Both the position numbers and the translations under genes were made by a program. Below, piece after piece: positions 60,130 to 64,000 of a DNA stretch of 64,000 nucleotides; positions within the stretch are counted from its first letter, which is position 1, and each line of letters begins with the position of its first letter. The notes below the pieces were generated by a model that saw nothing but the letters and a program-made list of their open reading frames with translations, ran no database searches and was not told where the DNA came from. Source of the stretch: Rhizobium freirei PRF 81 (lineage in GTDB: Bacteria; Pseudomonadota; Alphaproteobacteria; Rhizobiales; Rhizobiaceae); contig NZ_AQHN01000013.1 in assembly GCF_000359745.1 (NCBI RefSeq), forward strand, positions 124,001 to 188,000, given 5' to 3'.

Positions 60130-62841
60130 ATGGCAGATGACAGCCGCGATATGATGAGCAGGCCTTCGCCCGATGCGCTTCTGGAAAAAGCGAAGGCCGA
60201 GGCACGCGGAAGGCTGAAAATCTTTCTGGGCGCAGCGCCCGGCGTCGGCAAGACCTATGAGATGCTGATCTCCGGCAAGGCGAAAGTCGCCGACGGTGTG
60301 GATGTGGTCGTCGGCGTGGTCGAAACCCACGGCCGGCGCGAGACGCAGGCCTTGCTCGACGGCTTCGAAATCATTCCGCGCGTTGCGGTCGACTACAAGG
60401 GCCGGACTCTCGAGGAGATGGATCTCGATGCCATTCTGAAACGTCGCCCCGGGCTGGTGCTGGTGGATGAGCTGGCGCACACGAATGCCCATGGCAGCCG
60501 TCATCCGAAGCGTTACCTCGATGTCAAGGAGCTTCTGGAGCGCGGCATCGATGTCTATACGACGCTGAATATCCAGCACGTCGAGAGCCTGAACGACGTG
60601 GTCTCGCAGATCACGCGCATCCGAGTCAGGGAGACGGTGCCGGATTCGATCATCGATCTAGCTGACGACGTCGAGATCATCGATCTGACCCCGGACGACC
60701 TGATCAAGCGTCTGCACGATGGCAAGGTCTATGTGTCGAAAACGGCCGAACGGGCGCTGACCAACTATTTCACGCCAGGCAATCTGACGGCGCTGCGCGA
60801 GCTGGCGCTGAGGCGCACGGCGCAGCGCGTCGACGACCAGCTTCTGACCCATATGCAGGCCCATGCGATCTCTGGGCCCTGGGCTGCGGGCGAACGTGTG
60901 CTTGTGTCCATCGATCATCATCCGCGCTCGGCCGCGCTGGTGCGTTATGCCGCGCGCATGGCGTCGCGTCTGCGCGCGCCTTGGGCTGCCGTCTACGTCG
61001 AAACCAACCGGTCGATCAGCCTGACGGAGGCGCAGCGCGATACGATTGCCGCGACGCTCAGGCTTGCCGAGCAGCTCGGTGGCGAGGCCATCACCCTTCC
61101 TGGCCGTGAGGTGGCGGAGGAGCTGCTTCGTCATTCGGCCAGCAACAATGTGACCCACATCGTCATCGGGTCGCCAAAAATCGGGTCCTGGCGAGACTGG
61201 TCTCGCCGTTCGGTTTCCTACGATCTCATCCGCAAGGCCGGCGATATCAGCGTCCATGTCATTTCCGGCAGCGATGCGGATGGAGAGCCTGCAAGGCGCG
61301 GCGTCAAAGTGGCGCCTTCGCCGCCTCCCTTCCAGTTGCGCGGCTATGTTCTGGCAACGCTCTATGTCGCCATTGCGCTCGGGTTCTGCGTCATCCTCGA
61401 TCAGGTGCTGGATGTGCGCAATCTTGCGCTTGTCTTCCTGATGGCGGTCCTCGCCAGCGCGGTGACGCAGGGCCTGCGCCCGGCACTCTATTCCTGCATT
61501 CTCGGCGCGCTCGCCTTCAATTTCTTCTTCCTGCCGCCCCGCTATACGCTGACGATCAGCGATCCCGAGAGCGTGCTCGCCTTCTTCTTCTTCCTCGGCG
61601 TTGCGATTATCGCCAGCAATCTGACGGCAACGGTGCAGCGGCAAGCCGCCGCCGCGCGACAACGGGCGCGAACGACCGAGGACCTTTACCTGTTTTCGAA
61701 GAAGCTCGCCGGCACCGGTACGCTCGACGATGTGCTGTGGGCAACGGCCTTTCAACTTGCTTCGATGCTCAAATTACGGGTTGTCCTGCTTCTGCCAGAG
61801 TACGGCACGATCGCCGTCAAGGCTGGCTATCCGCCTGATGACACGCTCGACGACGCCGATATCGCGGCGGCGCGCTGGGCGTGGGAGCACAATCACGCCG
61901 CCGGACGCGGCGCCGATACCTTGCCGGGCGCCAAGCGTCTCTATGTTCCGCTGCGCACGGGCCGCACGGCCGTCGGCGTCATCGGTCTCGACAATGATCG
62001 CCGCGATGGGCCGCTCCTGACGCCGGAGCAACAGCGGCTGCTCGATGCTCTCGCCGATCAGGCGGCGCTTGCCATCGAGCGTGTGCAGCTCGTGGCCGAT
62101 GTCGACCGTGCCAAGCTGGCCGTTGAGGCGGATCGGCTGCGCTCGGCGCTGCTGACTTCGATTTCGCATGATCTGAAGACGCCGCTTGCCGCGATCATGG
62201 GGGCCGCGGGAACCTTGCGCGATTATCTGGAAACGCTGCCGCATGAGGATCGCGTCGATCTTCTGTCGACCGTTATCGACGAATCCGAACGGCTCAACCG
62301 CTTCATCGTCAACCTGCTCGACATGACCAAGATCGAATCCGGTGCGATGGAGCCCAATTATGCTCTGCACTATGCCGGCGATATCGTCGGCAGCGCGCTG
62401 CGGCGCGCTGAGAAGATCCTGAGCCGCCATCGCGTCGAGGTTCAGATACCCGCCGACCTGCCGATGGTGAAGGTCGATCCGGTGCTGTTCGAGCAGGTCC
62501 TTTTCAACCTGCTCGACAACGCTGCCAAATATGCCCCGGATGGTTCGGCCATTCGTCTCGAGGCATGGGCCGATATCGACAATATCGTCTTCCGGGTCAT
62601 GGACGAGGGGCTCGGTATCCCGCCCGCCGATCTCGAGCGTGTCTTCGACACGTTCTACCGCGTGCGCAAGGGTGATCAGGTGAGGGCGGGCACCGGCCTT
62701 GGCCTGTCCATCTGCCGCGGCTTTGTCGAGGCCATGGGCGGCATCATCGCCGCCGGCAATCGAACGGATCGCCAAGGGGCGGTTTTCACCATCCGCATGC
62801 CAAGACCAACGGATGTCCCGAAGCTGGATGAATTGAAATGA
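60130..62841 (+). CDS. kdpD: KdpD sensor histidine kinase
   Basis: 903 aa. N-terminal KdpD domain with Walker A GAAPGVGKT (about residues 34-42), a USP-like domain (VLVSIDHHPRSAALVRYAARMASRL), four spans (DUF4118, from about residue 410), GAF-like linker and kinase core: phospho-acceptor His680 (SISHDLKTPLAAI), N box LFNLLDNAAKYA, G boxes DEGLGIP and GTGLGLSIC. Controls kdp expression by K+ limitation together with KdpE. The start at 60130 (ATG with AGGAAAGA upstream) is chosen over a TTG at 60091. Ends in ATGA overlap with kdpE. Confidence 0.97.
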   Translation: MADDSRDMMSRPSPDALLEKAKAEARGRLKIFLGAAPGVGKTYEMLISGKAKVADGVDVVVGVVETHGRRETQALLDGFEIIPRVAVDYKGRTLEEMDLDAILKRRPGLVLVDELAHTNAHGSRHPKRYLDVKELLERGIDVYTTLNIQHVESLNDVVSQITRIRVRETVPDSIIDLADDVEIIDLTPDDLIKRLHDGKVYVSKTAERALTNYFTPGNLTALRELALRRTAQRVDDQLLTHMQAHAISGPWAAGERVLVSIDHHPRSAALVRYAARMASRLRAPWAAVYVETNRSISLTEAQRDTIAATLRLAEQLGGEAITLPGREVAEELLRHSASNNVTHIVIGSPKIGSWRDWSRRSVSYDLIRKAGDISVHVISGSDADGEPARRGVKVAPSPPPFQLRGYVLATLYVAIALGFCVILDQVLDVRNLALVFLMAVLASAVTQGLRPALYSCILGALAFNFFFLPPRYTLTISDPESVLAFFFFLGVAIIASNLTATVQRQAAAARQRARTTEDLYLFSKKLAGTGTLDDVLWATAFQLASMLKLRVVLLLPEYGTIAVKAGYPPDDTLDDADIAAARWAWEHNHAAGRGADTLPGAKRLYVPLRTGRTAVGVIGLDNDRRDGPLLTPEQQRLLDALADQAALAIERVQLVADVDRAKLAVEADRLRSALLTSISHDLKTPLAAIMGAAGTLRDYLETLPHEDRVDLLSTVIDESERLNRFIVNLLDMTKIESGAMEPNYALHYAGDIVGSALRRAEKILSRHRVEVQIPADLPMVKVDPVLFEQVLFNLLDNAAKYAPDGSAIRLEAWADIDNIVFRVMDEGLGIPPADLERVFDTFYRVRKGDQVRAGTGLGLSICRGFVEAMGGIIAAGNRTDRQGAVFTIRMPRPTDVPKLDELK

Positions 62842-63530
62842 ACACGACTGCCGTCAAGATTCTCGTCGTCGACGACGAACCGCCGATCCGCAAACTGCTG
62901 CGCGTCGGCCTCGGTGCCCAGGGCTATGTTGTCAACGAGGCCCAGAATGCCGCTGCCGCCCAGGCCTCGGTCGATGAGGATCGGCCAGATTTGGTCGTGC
63001 TCGATCTCGGGCTACCCGACAAATCCGGCCAGGACCTGCTCATGGAATGGCGCGAGGACGGCATACAGATCCCCGTCGTCATTCTGTCGAGCCGCACCGA
63101 CGAGGCCGGTATCGTCAAAGCACTGGAAAGCGGTGCGGACGACTACATCACCAAGCCTTTTGGCGTCAACGAGCTTGCGGCGCGCATTCGCGTCGCCTTG
63201 CGCCACCGGCTGCAGCAGCAGGGCGAAAAGGCGATCTTCCAGACCGGCGGCCTTTCGATTGATTTGGTCAAGCGCATCGTCAAGGTCGACGGCAACGAGA
63301 TCAAGCTGTCGCCGAAGGAGTACGATATTTTGCGCGTGCTGGCCCAGCACGCCGGCAAGGTGCTGACCCATCAGTTTTTGCTGAAACAGATCTGGGGACC
63401 TGCGGCGGATGTGCAGTATCTGCGTGTCTACGTTCGCCAGCTCAGACAGAAGATCGAGCAGATTCCCGATCAGCCCCATTACATCACCACCGAAACCGGA
63501 GTCGGCTATCGCCTTCGCGAGCCGGAGTGA
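62838..63530 (+). CDS. kdpE: KdpE response regulator
   Basis: OmpR-class response regulator of 230 aa. Receiver domain with acidic pair Asp12-Asp13, phospho-acceptor Asp56 (LVVLDLGLPDKS), conserved Lys in YITKPFG; C-terminal winged-helix DNA-binding domain (LSPKEYDILRVLAQHAGKVLTHQFLLKQIWG, YVRQLRQKIE in pieces). Overlaps kdpD by ATGA. It should bind a T-rich site upstream of kdpF. Confidence 0.96.
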   Translation: MNTTAVKILVVDDEPPIRKLLRVGLGAQGYVVNEAQNAAAAQASVDEDRPDLVVLDLGLPDKSGQDLLMEWREDGIQIPVVILSSRTDEAGIVKALESGADDYITKPFGVNELAARIRVALRHRLQQQGEKAIFQTGGLSIDLVKRIVKVDGNEIKLSPKEYDILRVLAQHAGKVLTHQFLLKQIWGPAADVQYLRVYVRQLRQKIEQIPDQPHYITTETGVGYRLREPE

Positions 63531-63549
63531 GATGAGGGATTCTGCGCCG

Positions 63550-63576
63550 CGATCAGGAATGTTCGCTTCCTGATCG
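63550..63576 (+). terminator. hairpin after kdpE
   Basis: CGATCAGGAA and TTCCTGATCG form a perfect 10-bp stem with a 7-base loop 20 bases after the kdpE stop. No T run. Likely end of the kdp transcript. Confidence 0.55.
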
Positions 63577-63644
63577 GCATCACGATGAACGTTACCTCGG
63601 CATTATAGTCAGCATTATCGATTGCCCGACCCCTAAGAGCGACC

Positions 63645-64000
63645 ATGGATCTTTCCACCATCATCCTGCCTGAGCATGTCTTCATCGGAGTGGCCGCCCC
63701 GACAAAATGGCGGGCGCTGCAGATGCTGTCATCCAAGGCAGCCAGCTGTTTCAGCCTTGACGGCGGGGCGGTTCTGCGGGCGCTGGAAACGCGCGAGAAG
63801 CTCGGGACGACCGGCATCGGCAATGGTGTGGCCGTTCCGCATGCCGCAATCGCGGGCATGACGAGACCGCGTGGCCTATTAGTTCGTTTCTCCCACCCGG
63901 TGGACTTCGAGGCCATCGACGATATCCCGACCGAATGGGCCTTTGTGCTGCTTTTCGGGGAGGGTGGGCGCAGCGAGTATCTGAACGTGCTGGCAGCTAT
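63645..64000 (+). CDS. PtsN-like PTS EIIA protein (3' truncated by window)
   Basis: At least 118 aa of a PTS EIIA(Ntr/Fru)-type domain running off the window end. Opening LSTIILPEHVFIGVAAPTKWRALQMLSSKA, then TREKLGTTGIGNGVAVPHAAI with the phosphorylatable His66. This is the PtsN pattern. PtsN proteins regulate KdpD/K+ transport in several bacteria, so its location directly after kdpDE is likely functional. Whether it is the main PtsN or a paralogue cannot be decided here; the usual ptsN neighbours (rpoN, hpf) are not in view. Confidence 0.88.
   Translation, partial: MDLSTIILPEHVFIGVAAPTKWRALQMLSSKAASCFSLDGGAVLRALETREKLGTTGIGNGVAVPHAAIAGMTRPRGLLVRFSHPVDFEAIDDIPTEWAFVLLFGEGGRSEYLNVLAA

Overview
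The window is GC-rich DNA from an alphaproteobacterium, most likely a member of the Rhizobiaceae. This is inferred from gene content and organisation (nrdHIEF behind a cobalamin riboswitch, kdp with extra tiny membrane ORFs, many branched-chain-type ABC transporters, the HU sequence) and not from any marker gene. About 60 protein genes are supported, two of them cut by the window edges.

Region 1 (1-16.9 kb): a peripheral catabolic block. A 5'-truncated GMC oxidoreductase is followed by a five-gene branched-chain-type ABC uptake system, an SDR and a FeaR-like AraC regulator on the + strand. Facing it on the - strand is the complete homoprotocatechuate meta-cleavage pathway (HpaF, HpaE, HpaD, succinic semialdehyde dehydrogenase, HpaG-type FAH protein, HpaH, HpaI), followed by an SDR, a MoaF-family protein and a SnoaL-like protein. 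The ring-hydroxylating HpaBC and the HpaA-type activator lie at 34-37 kb, so 4-hydroxyphenylacetate to pyruvate plus succinate is fully encoded here.

Region 2 (16.9-33.1 kb), between the two hpa blocks: an uncharacterised catabolic island. One strand carries an IclR regulator, a Tm-1-like UPF0261 protein, a HAD hydrolase, an amine:pyruvate-type aminotransferase, an AGXT2L-like class III PLP enzyme and an APH-type small-molecule kinase. The other strand carries an APC permease, an aldehyde dehydrogenase, a YtcJ-like amidohydrolase and a second ABC transporter with a fused permease-ATPase. Two promoters in the island share the same long palindromic block. I infer a pathway for an amino alcohol or polyamine-like compound in which kinase plus PLP phospho-lyase makes an aldehyde.

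Region 3 (33-44.4 kb): GST, hpaCB/hpaA, an AraC regulator divergent from a phytanoyl-CoA dioxygenase-like enzyme, a glycosyltransferase-like protein, several small rhizobial-type proteins, a DUF1269 protein, a FUSC transporter and an acyltransferase.

Region 4 (44.5-53.5 kb): nrdHIEF (class Ib ribonucleotide reductase) behind a NrdR-box-like sequence and a cobalamin riboswitch. An HU gene follows that is split by a 2.2-kb group II intron with its maturase; removing the intron restores an exact 92-codon HU frame. A Tim44-domain protein comes next.

Region 5 (53.8-64 kb): a zinc alcohol dehydrogenase, then the kdp potassium system (a 27-aa ORF, kdpF, kdpA, a 53-aa ORF, kdpB, kdpC, kdpD, kdpE), and the start of a PtsN-like EIIA gene that runs off the window.
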